This document shows, one piece after another, positions 1 through 11,429 of a stretch of 64,000 nt of DNA. A program made the translations under genes and the position numbers. Numbering within the stretch: position 1 is the stretch's first letter; the number at the start of each line of letters is the position of its first letter. The notes below the pieces were generated by a model that was not told the origin of the DNA, ran no database searches, and saw only the letters and a list, made by a program, of their open reading frames with translations. The DNA is from Rachycentron canadum (lineage: Eukaryota > Chordata > Actinopteri > Carangiformes > Rachycentridae), in NCBI GenBank assembly GCA_038496675.1, contig CM076652.1, positions 12,187,164 through 12,251,163 of the forward strand, read 5' to 3'.

Positions 1-3000
1 GAAGACCTGTTATCATCTTTGACTCCTACCTCAGACCTCCTCCCTCTTGTAATAGTTGCCATAGTAATTGGATATATTGACAAAGAAAACCAATACGCTT
101 CCTCTGATGTCAAGTTTGCCATAGCAACTGGCTCCATCATACCTCTGTCTTATTACATTGGTATGGGCATCGCCAGGTGAGCTCCTTTCTTTACCTTAAA
201 ACACCTGTAAAGGGAAAATAAAAGAAATTCAATTTTTGATGTTACCCTGTGTAGCTTATGTACCAAACATGTTTAAAATACTAATACAAGTGTTTTTGAT
301 GTTAAGTGTTGATTATTTTTTGCCTTTGCAGTATCTCAGCCCAAAGTAACTTTGCCGTGGGGGCAGTTGTGAATGCCTCCTTTGGCTCCATCACAGAACT
401 GACCTTTTACATCACAGCCCTGCTCAGAGGTCACCGTGCAGCCAACCCGTGTCTGCAGGAGGTTGTTAAAGCAGCACTCACAGGCACGCTGCTCGGATGC
501 ATTCTCTTCATTCCTGTGAGCCAACCTGCATTTAACTCACATTTTACATTTATAAAGTTTTACATTTTTTTTAAATGTCAGTCCACTTCCTTAAAGCGTC
601 ATTTCAACCTGTAAACTCGATGAGCAACTCATTAAATCAGTGTTAATGCAACAAAAGTCATATTCAGACTCATTAATCATTAATCCGACATGTATGAATG
701 GGGCTCTTTGCTTTGTCCTTCTCTCAGGGCATCTGCATGATAATCGGTGGGCTGAGACACAGTGAGCAACGATTCAACAGTCGCTCTACAGGAGTGAGCT
801 CTGCTTTGCTTTTCATCTCTGTAGGAGGTAAGTCTCCAAAAATCAATACACTATCACCCAGTTGTACACTTTTGGAAATGTCAGACATAGGTGGTGATAA
901 TAACAAAATCTACAGCACATAACTTTTTATAAGGGACCTCTAGGACTAGCACTTTTCTCCTGTCTCGCTGAGCTTTAGATGCCAACCACTTCATGAAACT
1001 AGCTCCTAACTCACTAGCAAACACAGTTACTCACATTGAGTTTGCTGCAGTTCCTCCATCAGTCGTGTCATTCTCAGACATGCTCCACACCGTCTGCTTA
1101 CATCAGTTGTTTTTGCTTCCTGCCACCAGTACCTACATCATGATTTAACAAAAATCTACATAATTAAGTCACACTGACCTTCTGTGGATATTAAATAATC
1201 AAATAACCAATAGTTCAACTAGTGGCTATAAAAGTCAAAATGTTGCTGTTTAAGAATTTGTAAATTCATTTTAAAGTTGATTTCCCTGCTTAAATAATGT
1301 GTAAATGAAGTTGTCTTAAAATGAGTATTTTTTTGAAACTTGACTGTCAGAGATCAAAAAGTCAGAAAAAAAAATCAGAAAATGCACAGATCAAATCTGA
1401 CATGATGTTTGTTCAGGTGATGATAACAGTGACAGAACCAGATGTACACGTTTGTAATCAACTGCCATATAAAAGCATTACCAAAATGTCTTAAATTGAA
1501 TCATCCTGTCAATGGCAGGTGTATTTGCCCCCACGTTGTTCTCCAAGGCCTATGGAAACCTGGTGTGTGACGCCTGCACCAACTCCAGTGGAGGAAACAG
1601 CAGCGGACCACTTGTCTGCCACAACTGCCACTACGATCTGGTCAGCATCAGTAGCCAGGAAACACATCCTGACAAGCACTGACTTCAAGACACTATATTA
1701 TGCATTATGTAATTTTTAAAAATTATTTTTATTCAACAGAACAATGGTACACTCTTCCACAGCCATGTTGAGTAAGAAATTATAAATACTTTCTTTTATA
1801 TACTGATTGACATGTAGAGGAATCAATGGACCATAACAGTGGTTTTGCATGTTTTAGCCCTTGAACTACAAATTGCAAATAACTATCACTAACCATCACT
1901 ACTATTTGCGTCTCATACTTCTGTGGACTGATCTGGCCCCTCCACTGAGTTGTTTCAGCTCCATTCAGTACAGTATGAAAATGACTTACAGAACCTTGAA
2001 GCATGTTTGAGATCATGTCATCTCTTGATATTCAGTTGAACTATTGCTGCGATGCTGTGAACAGTATCCCAGAAAACTCTTTCTTGTAGGTGCATTTAAG
2101 GAAGCTTGGACGTCCAAATGGCAATAGTACACCACAATGTCCATGTTTGCATGTTTCCATCCTCTAAAATCTCATATTTTAAGAATATCCCTCAATGCAC
2201 TGACAAGTAGTTTTCCTAGTTGACAGCTGGATTACTATCAAATGATAACAATGATAAGATATAATGTACTTAAAAGGAAACAGGCTAAAACATGTTAAAT
2301 GATCATATGGTCCTTTGAGTTTCTAAAAAAAATTCAGTAAGATATAACACACTTTGTATCTTTCCTTCCTCTCATTTATTGTGTTCTTGTCCTCAGGCCA
2401 TTGGTGTACACAGTGTCCACCCTCTTGCCCATTGCCTACATCATTGGTCTCATATTCACACTGAAGACACACTCCCATATTTACAACATCCATGTTGGAG
2501 AAGGACAGGGTATGAATCATTCTCATGGTCACAGTTAATAAGCACAAAGCTGTACTTTTCATAGTTACACTATGATACAGTCAACAGTGATGGTTCATCT
2601 ATCGATTGTTAACTTGCCACGCCTTTATCTCTTTGTCTGTCTGCGCAGTCACCAGCCACCATGGTGCAGTGGTCCACTGGTCACGGTGGAGGTCTCTGGT
2701 CATCCTCATCATGGCCACTGTGCTCACATCTGCCTGTGCAGATCTTGTCACTGAACACATCCAGCCCATACTAAACCAACCCAACTTCTCTCAGGTCAGG
2801 GAGAGACATGCATCTGAGCCATCTGAATCTCAGCCAGTTCTTACTTGGTTGTTTCCTCTGATTGTGCTAACATTTCTCTCTCTTTCTTTTCTTTCTCCAG
2901 TATTTCATTGGGGTGACAGTTCTTGCTATGGTTCCTGAGATCCCAGAGATTGTTAATGGGATCCAGTTTGCACTTCAAAACAACATCAGTCTAAGGTAAA

Positions 3001-4199
3001 TTATGTCTCTTTAAAGAAAGGACCTAGAGATCTTTCTGCTCTGACTAAGAAATGAATCATATACTGTAAGATGGTCAAAATTTGCCTACTCTTTGCTGTT
3101 TTTTGTCCTTTTCTTTCAACATAAAAAGACTGATTATACACATCCAATATGACCTGTGTAACATTTGTGATATGAATACTAATATGCTGGAAATATTTAT
3201 TTATTGTTGCAACCATTTTGCTCCCATGTATCACACTAATAAAAAAAAGTGATATCTGTATCTAAATGCTGTTTCTTTTTTTCAGCTTGGAGGTGGGAGG
3301 TTGTATTGCTGTGCAGGTCTGCATGCTACAGATACCAATACTGGTCTTGTTTAATGCTTTCTATGTAAGACACATTCCTCTTCTTTTTCATTATTGATTT
3401 ATTTAATGATGATTTAAAAACTATTAGATATGAATCTCAAATATTTGCTGTTTTATAGTTTCCTGTGATCAAACACATCTCTGCTTTGTGTAGGACGTGG
3501 GATTTGTGCTGCTATTCAGTGACCTGCACCTGTGGGCCTGTATCTTTAGTGTGATTGTGGTCAACTACATCTTCATGGACGGCAAGTCTGATTATTTTCA
3601 GGGTGAGTTTCAAGTGTTTTCAGTTTTTACTGTCTAAATAGATATTATTTGGAAAACTAATATTTCCCACATGCATGTAAATGAAATGGGATGTTGACCA
3701 AAGTTTTTAGATTGGTCCTCTGCATTTATGTTTTGAAAACTAATTGTAAACATTTGGTTTGCTTTACGGTCTTGATTTAATCAAGACACTGATCTTTTCT
3801 ACATCAGCCAATAATCCTCAGGATGCTCCAGGTTTATTCAGCAAAGTTATCTAGATAATTCAGATCTGCCAAACTGGCTTTAAACTGCCCCTTGGTGCAT
3901 CTGAATTGTATTATGATTATTAAATATTAACACTGACTAAAATTAGACCTGTCCCAAAACCAGTTCAAATCCCTGCAAGATGTTTTACATAAAATGGCTG
4001 CATGAAAAACAGGAAATCTGTCTAAATATGTTCTGTATTCCTTGAAAAAAAAAAAAAAATCTTTCAACAATAGTGAGTGGCATGTAGACTCTTGTTCACT
4101 TACTTCCCATCTTGTTTTTCCTCAGGTACGGCTCTGGTGGTCGTCTACCTAATCCTACTGGCTCTCTATTACTTTGCTCCATCTCCAGCAGGCTGCTGA
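1..4199 (+). CDS. cax1: Cation/proton exchanger of the CAX family, 3' part (5' end outside window)
   Basis: Vertebrate-type CAX antiporter, a polytopic protein that exchanges cytosolic Ca2+ or other cations for H+ across endosomal or vacuolar-type membranes. Coding exons: 1-176 (starts before the window), 332-515, 728-827, 1519-1640, 1740-1771, 2397-2509, 2649-2794, 2901-2995, 3286-3364, 3494-3602, 4126-4199 (TGA). All junctions are GT-AG and the frame stays open, giving 409 visible residues. The two CaCA alpha repeats are visible: NASFGSITEL in exon 2 and AMVPEIPEIVNG in exon 8, each keeping the glutamate. Between them, exon 4 encodes a loop with two CxxC motifs (CDAC and CHNC). The C-terminal half is a run of hydrophobic segments ending APSPAGC. 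A polyadenylation signal lies at 4496-4501. Fish and amphibians keep CAX; placental mammals lack it. The family call is firm; the exact symbol is by analogy with zebrafish. Confidence 0.85.
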
Positions 4200-4515
4200 G
4201 TGTGGGTCTAGGGTTTTCCAATTTTTAAGCCTGGAAGAAACTGAAGAAGCAAATTTAAAACCACTCCATCTTGGTGATATTTTGTCACTAATTGATCATG
4301 TGATACTTTTATTATACTTATTTTCTTCTTATACCGTATCTTGCGTTACACAAATGAGTAAACACGTTACTCATACTACTGAAAAAAGCATAGTAAGTAA
4401 GCTAACAGTCTGTTTGTGTCCTGTCCTTTTGGTCCAACTGTGGTGAAGGAGAGAGAAGCAATATTTTTAATATTACAAATGGAGATTATGACGTAAATAA
4501 ACTGCACTAATAGTA
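4200..4515 (+). other. 3' UTR of cax1-like gene
   Basis: Sequence between the TGA of the CAX gene and an AATAAA at 4496-4501. It is AT-rich with no further coding exon. The gene converges on klhdc10, whose own 3' end lies about 200 bp further right. Confidence 0.6.
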
Positions 4516-4689
4516 TTTTTGTTTAACATACTGTTGTGATACATTTGTACAGTTTTCAACTCCAATGTAAAAAGGATGTTTAATGTGTGTTAGAGTTAAT
4601 GAAATAAGTACAGTTTTTGTAATGATGTAGTTAAAAAGTGGCATGGCTGGCTGTGCACTGCAAGAACAATAATATCTGGCAATACAACA

Positions 4690-6829
4690 TCTGAAAAACC
4701 GGCTGCCCGTGTTTTTATTGTTTGTACAGACAGAAATTACAAAACATGATGTACGTTATAGCCGTAATTGTTTTTGAGGCGATTTTCACCTGTTCTCCCA
4801 GGAGCTTATGTAAAGTGACATGCACAACACACTGACATGCAAAAGAGATCATTTAACTTTCAGTAACATCAAAAATGATGCAAATATAAACATCTCAATC
4901 TGAAGCGATGTGAACTGATCATGTACTGAAGTGGACTGTTGCTTCATGATAAGATATAAATAAGGCCATAACATGTCAAAAAAGTGACTGAGGTGGGATT
5001 TTGAATGTGAAAAAGTGAACTATGATACAATAACGTTCAGATTAGTTGAGCATGATATTGTTCCAACAGTTAGAGTAACTGTATGACATAAAATGCTCCG
5101 AGATACTCAATGTTAGAATTCAAGATGGAGATTAACCAAAGAGATGGAAGAAAGGCGTGTGACCACATACAAGCAGTTGAAAGTGTTACTACAGTATTCA
5201 AGATTTACAGTCCACAGTAATAGCAAGAGATGTGTTTTCATCAATATCATGCAGGGCATACCTAGATCTGATTTCACAGAAATGACTTAGCCTGCTGACA
5301 TTTTAACAACAGTGAATGTTTGCGGAGCTCTACAGACTGAGTCTGATCACAGTATTTTACATCCTGAGTGCAACTGGCATGCTCCTCACATACTACTCAT
5401 ATCTGGGTACGAGTTGTACCACAGCACTGCAGCATAACGTTCTCTAGAAAAACCAAAAACTGATGATAGAGGATAAAATGGGAGTTTAGGCATCAAGTGG
5501 GAGCCGAAACGACAGGTAAAAAATAAATATAGCTACATGATCTGCTACAATTTGTAAAAAAAAAAAGTATAAGCAGCAGAGTGAGAAAAATAAGTCAGTA
5601 AAAATGTCAAAAATTTAAGTTGATGAAAAATCTTTAGTGGCAGCATTATCTCCTGATTCACCATGAGAAGAAAGGTTCAGCAACAAAAGATTCACAGAGA
5701 GCACCAGGTAAAAAATAAAAGCCAACAAGTACACAGTTCAGAAGCTGATAAAGAAACAAGTATTAAAAACAGATATATAAAAAATTGTGTGTGATAGTTT
5801 GGTAATTCAGAAGGCACCAAATAAAGAAATAAAATCAAATCACTGTGGAGCTACAGGTGTGTAATTTAATTTCTAACTTACTCAGCTTCATTTTTGCAAA
5901 AAGAACTGAAGAGGCACAAGATTCACAGTGATTCAACGTCACAGATGTTATTAAAGAGGCCTTTGGGTTTTCATCTGATCACAAGACCGAATGTGACTAG
6001 TGAGGGGAACTTTTTTCAATTTAATCCCAGCATACAATCAGAAAGTCCTTGAGGATAAAACATGATGCCTTAAATAATTGACCTAGTTTGACTCATAAGA
6101 GGTATCAGAGTTATAACATGCATTATCAGCAGAGAGAATCAAAGTTATTTCTATCTAAATAGAGGTTCAGTGTTTCTCAGGATACATCTGGTTACAAATT
6201 TCTCCTGTTTAAAACTACAGTCTTTTTTAAACTTGTCCCATTGGGCATAGCAGCAGCTGACTGGCAGCAACACATCTTCACTAAAACAATAAAACAAGCA
6301 AACTCCGGCCTCTAAACAGAAGCTCAAATTACTCCAGCAGAGGCAATATTCATCCATTTTGCCTCTCAAGAAATGGTCTTTGGAAGATTTAACAATTCCT
6401 GCTCATGCTCCACAAGTTTCTGTGACAGTAATGTGTGGTAAAAAAAACAAAAAAACAAAACTGAGGCGTGCGCTAAGTAAATGATGACTATTGCACAAGA
6501 TACCTACAAGTGACAAGGAAGTGGAAATAGCGTACAGGGATTGTGGTTTCCGCACTGATGCATGGCCTCTGACGGGAACATGCAAAGTCTAATCTGACAT
6601 GTTCACATACAGAGAAACCTAAAACATTGCACTTTCAATTTAAAATAAAAACAAAAAAAACCAAACAAAAAAACAACACACCTAAGACTAGAGTTAAAAG
6701 GCATTCAAAGTATTTTCGCAAGCGTCTGACACCAGACTTTGTTTCAGGAACTTTTTTGCCTATTTATCAGTGATATTAGAGCCGGTGCTGCTCCATCACA
6801 TACCACCTCCTTAAGTCTCTGTGCTCCTC
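4690..6829 (-). other. klhdc10: 3' UTR of klhdc10
   Basis: On the minus strand the klhdc10 stop codon at 6830-6832 is followed by about 2.1 kb of non-coding, A/T-rich sequence up to a minus-strand AATAAA at 4714-4719. No conserved reading frame was seen. The exact cleavage site is inferred. Confidence 0.55.
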
Positions 6830-9800
6830 CTATTTGAGACGCTGAATTAGTGTGTGTGTCAGTCCCAGGCTGAGCAGCTGAAGGGTGGACAGCTGGGCTA
6901 AGTGAGGGAAAGTTTTCAGCAGTTTTTCCCAGGTCAGTTCCAGCAGGCTGGGCACCACCAACCACACTTTGTACAAAGAGCCAGTCCTTCGGTTCCCAGA
7001 CATGTTGATGACACCACCATGGACATACATACAGCCGGCCTGAAGGAGAGGAACAGTACACATTAAAATAAAATAATGACATAAAACGAATCAGCCAATA
7101 TTTTGTTTGAGTCATTTTAAAGTGAAAACTCCAAATGTTCTCTGCTTTCAGTTTTACCAATGTGAAGAATATATAACATACAAAAGACAAGACATGATGT
7201 CATCCTGGGCTATGAGAAACAGCAATGGACATTTTATATTATCTGATTTTATAGAGTGAACAATCAGGAAATGAGTTAATGAAAATGATCAGAATCAATC
7301 GTTGCAATCCTACAGCGAATGAGGCTGATATCTAACTTTGTGGATTTCTTTTCTCGATGTAGAAGAGAAATCTGCCGATCAAGTCAGATGTCATGTGTGT
7401 GAAAGACATTTTACTGACCGGAGTCACTGCAGCACAGTGAAAATAGGCTGGTTCTGGCATGACGGCAGGCAACTTGGTCCACTGAAAAGTCTGCAGGTTG
7501 ATCTTCCACAGGTCTGACAGGATCAGCTCTCCATTATAACCCCCACATATAAACACCTCTGGGGATGAAAACAGAGTGAGAAGTGGCAAAAAGAACAAAA
7601 AAAAAAAAAAAAAAAAAAAAAAACCCCAAAAACCCCAAAACATTTCAAATGTGCCCAGATAATAGTGTGTGAAATACTCCTTACCATCTTTAACCTGCAC
7701 ACAGCTGTGACAACGGCGGGCAGCCGGATATCCTGTCATATTAAAGGAAAATGAATTCATTGTTTTTTTCAAATCCTTCAAATTTAAAAAAAAAAAAAAA
7801 ACAGCTAAAGACAAACCTATTTTTTCATGTGGTTTGGTGATAATTTCCTCCCAGTAATTTGTCTCCAAGTTATACGCATGGATCTGATGAAGACAAATGA
7901 TATTAGATAACAGTATAAGATAAACTGAAGAAGTTAGACTTGTGTTTATGGAAGATCTGTGTCTGTTCCTCTCACCTTGTCCAGGGGGTATGATGTCCAG
8001 GATGTTCCACCACCTAAAATATATATTCTCTGTCCATCATGAGCTAACTCGTGTCTGTACCTGTAAAAGCAAGCATTTAATTTCACTACATTTGAATTAA
8101 TATTGATTTCAGTACATTAAATTATAACATTACATGAATTAATATTATGGGAGCTCACTACAGTTCAAACACTGTAGTTGTTCAAAAATATTTCTGTTGA
8201 CTGACCTCTCCTCAGGTAGATCTGAGGGTGCATTGTTGGGTTTGAGATGGGTCCATTCTCTGGTGGTCAGGTCCAGCCTGTGCAGGTCAGTGCTGTAAAG
8301 GTAGCCTGTTGTCCCTCCAAACACATAGAGGTAGCCATTTATGATGACCATCGCCTGTAAAATGTAGAACACTCATAAATATTTGTGTATGCGAAAAATC
8401 TATGAGTTGTGAATAAATAATGAAACATTTAACCAGGTTTAAAGAGACAAACAGTCTCACCTGCCCATAGATCTTGTTGGGCTTCTTCCCTCTGCAGTTC
8501 AGCAGGTTCCATCGTTTGTACTGAACATTACAAACATGGACGTCATTGCCATTGTTTTCACCAAAGGGGATCCCAGTGCCACCAAACACAAGCAGGTTGT
8601 TGCCATGTAAGACAGCTAAAAGCGACAGACACCAACACAGTCAGTCTCTACTACAGTTTCACTGTCTTGCAGAGTATCCCCGATAAAGTTGGCTCAGATC
8701 TACGCTCTGGTCCATTTTACCACCTGAACATATTTTTTTTTAATTTAAAGGTTTCCTGTGAAATTTTGACCCTTCAGAGACACTGTAGAGAATTATTTTG
8801 ATGAGTGGGTCTCCTTGATGTTTGTAGCTGAATTTACACAAATTTGTGTAAGATGCAAATGCTCCACATCAGCACGGGAGTGATGTGATGTGTTACACAT
8901 TTCTGCCATTTGTAGAAGTTAGTGATGAATATCAACAGCTGATGGCAAGTAGGCAAGATAGAAATAAGTGGGGCTGCACAATTAATTGCAATATAATCAA
9001 AATTGCAATATGGCCAAGTGCAATATTGTAGTAGCTGTAAATAATCGCAAAAACTAAAATTTATTTGATGAAGGTAAAATGCATCACACCATTGTTGTGC
9101 ATTGTTATCGCCATAAGCATTGTGTGCTACAGAGACCTGCCAGTCAGCAAAACATGTTCTCTACAAGTAAAGGAACATGTTTGTTTGGTACAAGCCCTGA
9201 CAAAAACCACATCATTTTTTTCAGTGAAAAAAAATGCAAAAACCATTCCAACTGAAATCGCACATCGCAATATCTACCTAAGTAACTGCAAGGTGATTTT
9301 TTTTGCATATCAAACTGTTTAAATAACAAGGTTTTGTAAACATTTTGTGTAGCAATTTTTTTATCTTTTATGATAGCTAAAGTCTCACTCAGAAAAAAAC
9401 ATTTGGCACAGAGTCAAAGAAAAATATCAGGTCACAGCAGAGGGCTATCTATAATCTGGTTGCTTAAATTCAGGTAAATGTACTGATTGTTATGTTGTGC
9501 AGTGAGTCCGTTTACACAGATGGCCTTAAAGGTGCCCTGAGGAGTTTTCTGGTAAACTGTTAACATTCAGTGTTAGTCGGTCTAACTAATTAGTTTTTTG
9601 ATTCTCATAAGACATTAAAAATCAGAGCAGATATCGCTGATCTTACATGTTTGCAACCTTCATTGTTTACATCTGTGGCACATCAACACATTGTTTCATC
9701 ACAGCATTGACTCTAGTGGCCAAATGCTCCATAGGGTTCCTTTAAACAATAGCTGGCTTTACCTGACATGGAGGCCAACTCTGTGGGCATGTAACCCTCT

Positions 9801-11061
9801 GTGCGGACTTGTTGCCATGTGGCTGTCGCGAAATGAAACCGCCATAGCTCCCTAAAAAGTGGGTAATCTTCATTTTCTGACCCGCCTGCCTCCTCAAAGT
9901 CTGGGTTGTAGCCTCCAAACACATACAGGTTGGTGCTGTCTGCGACACAGCGGTGTCCACTTCGGGCAGGAGGTACACATTGTCCTATGGGAAGAGCAAG
10001 GTAAAGACATTTTTGAGTCCCTGACATAAATGGAATATTTCTTTGCTCCTACATATTAGACAACACGTTGTAAAGGATCTTTACCTTAAAATACTAATTG
10101 TAAAATACATAGCACCTGGTGAGTTTAAGTTTAAATTATAGTATGTATTTTAAAGGAGCACGATCTTTATTTTTCTAGTGCCAACTGCTTCCTTCTGTGA
10201 GGCTGAAAAGTCAGAGGGGCATTTCAGTACCTTCCCTCAGAAACCTGTTGGGGATCCTTAGGTTGGGACATGAGGGGGAGAAGATGCGTCGAGCCTGAAG
10301 CCATCGTGCCCGCTTCTTGGAGCCTGTAAGTCAGTCACCAGACAGAAAGGAAAGAGTGAAGAGTCACACAGAATCAAATATGAACAGTTAAGGTACTGCT
10401 TGTATTTCAGCAATTGGACTAATGACTCCAAACTGTATTATCTGCCTGTTTTCATCTCCAGTTCCAACCTTACAACGTTGCATGTTGTTAATGATTATAC
10501 AAAACGTGTCATCTCAATCTTGCCTAACATTTTATGGAGTCGAAGGCTGTTTGGCGGAGCTTTATAAACACACCGCTGCATGTAAGTGATTTCTGTTTTC
10601 TAAACTGTATCATCGAGGTGAAGCTAACGTTGAGTTGCTGTCAGCAGTGTCCCCTCCTGGCTGCTAAACAACGTCCCCCGCTATCTTCCTACCAGTCTCC
10701 CGTGTTAACCCCTGTTTAAAGACAGTAACAGCAGCTCTGTCGGTGACTGCTGGGGTTCATTCACTCACTCATTTCTGCTCTCTTCCGTAGCAGCCTTAGC
10801 TAACTTTGGCCTGTGTGCTGTGGCGGAGATACACCGCAGCTAGCCCCGCCACCTCTCAGACAAACGAGCATCCTGCTGTACACAAAGACTAAATCAGCCA
10901 TGTTTCCCGTTAGCTACCTGTAGCTGGCTGCTCGTTTCTCCCGACAGCGTGACACGGCGGGGTGGTCTTTACAAACCTGAGTCTCGGATGAAGGGCCTCC
11001 AGGACAGTTTCTCAAACTTATTGAGCTGACTGAAGGTCCCATCGTGTGGGGCCGACGACAT
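6830..11061 (-). CDS. klhdc10: Kelch domain-containing protein 10, complete
   Basis: Substrate receptor of CUL2-elongin B/C ubiquitin ligases. The family recognises C-terminal degrons, including alanine tails from ribosome quality control. Exons in transcription order: 11061-10977, 10323-10231, 9984-9763, 8615-8461, 8354-8206, 8060-7976, 7883-7817, 7732-7685, 7558-7419, 7039-6830. All are GT-AG. The spliced CDS is 1254 nt (417 aa plus TAG), against about 440 in mammals. Six kelch blades are visible, with recurring motifs such as LYVFGGYNPD, LLVFGGTGIPFG, LYVFGGTTGY, IYILGGGTSW and VFICGGYNGE. The C-terminus holds a likely elongin BC-box (SLLELTWEKLL) followed by a leucine-rich cullin-box-like tail ending QRLK. 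The start MSSAPHDG is shorter than the glycine-rich human N-terminus but sits in the CpG-rich promoter. Reading frame and homology make the call firm. Confidence 0.95.
7599..7624. repeat. Poly(A) tract
   Basis: Run of about 25 A residues in the klhdc10 intron between the 7419-7558 and 7685-7732 exons. It is probably the tail of a short retroelement or simple slippage; no element body was recognised. Confidence 0.8.
8965..9300. repeat. Probable interspersed repeat in klhdc10 intron
   Basis: The segment begins GGGGCTGCACAATTAATTGC and carries repeated TTGCAATAT/GCAATATTG units and CATCGCAATATC near the end. This style of sequence is typical of dispersed fish repeats. Family and exact ends were not established. 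Confidence 0.4.
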
Positions 11062-11335
11062 CTTAACGGGAGAGCACTCACACGCACACTGAGAGGAGGA
11101 GGAGGAGGAAGAGGACCGGGTGGAGGGGGGGGGGGGTCACACCCAGACCTTCACTCCAACCAAACGCCGTGGCATGAGACCTCAGGCTCCGCAGGACCAC
11201 AACACTGGAGGAGACAAACACTTCAGACGGACCGTCCACACCTGCTGCTGCCCGCGACGTCACAGACAGCTGCCCTCAGCTGACCAATCACAGGAGGAGG
11301 GACCCAGCGTGTCGCGTTCAGGAATCACATGGAAA
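11062..11335 (-). promoter_or_regulatory. klhdc10: klhdc10 promoter/5' UTR, CpG-rich
   Basis: G/C- and CpG-rich block directly upstream of the klhdc10 start on the minus strand. It contains a G10-plus run near 11126-11136, a CRE-like GACGTCAC near 11258 and a CCAAT box near 11284. The transcription start was not determined. Confidence 0.5.
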
Positions 11336-11394
11336 TGTTGACACTTTTTAAATGTTGACATTACAGCAACACAATCACCTGAAACAGGACATAA

Positions 11395-11426
<32 letters not shown>
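11395..11426. repeat. (AAT)n microsatellite
   Basis: About ten tandem AAT units, upstream of the klhdc10 promoter. Confidence 0.9.
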
Positions 11427-11428
<2 letters not shown>

Positions 11429-11429
11429 C

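Noticed and set aside
11044..11341. Plus-strand frames rich in G, R and H
   Set aside because: They arise from CpG- and G-rich promoter sequence opposite klhdc10 exon 1.
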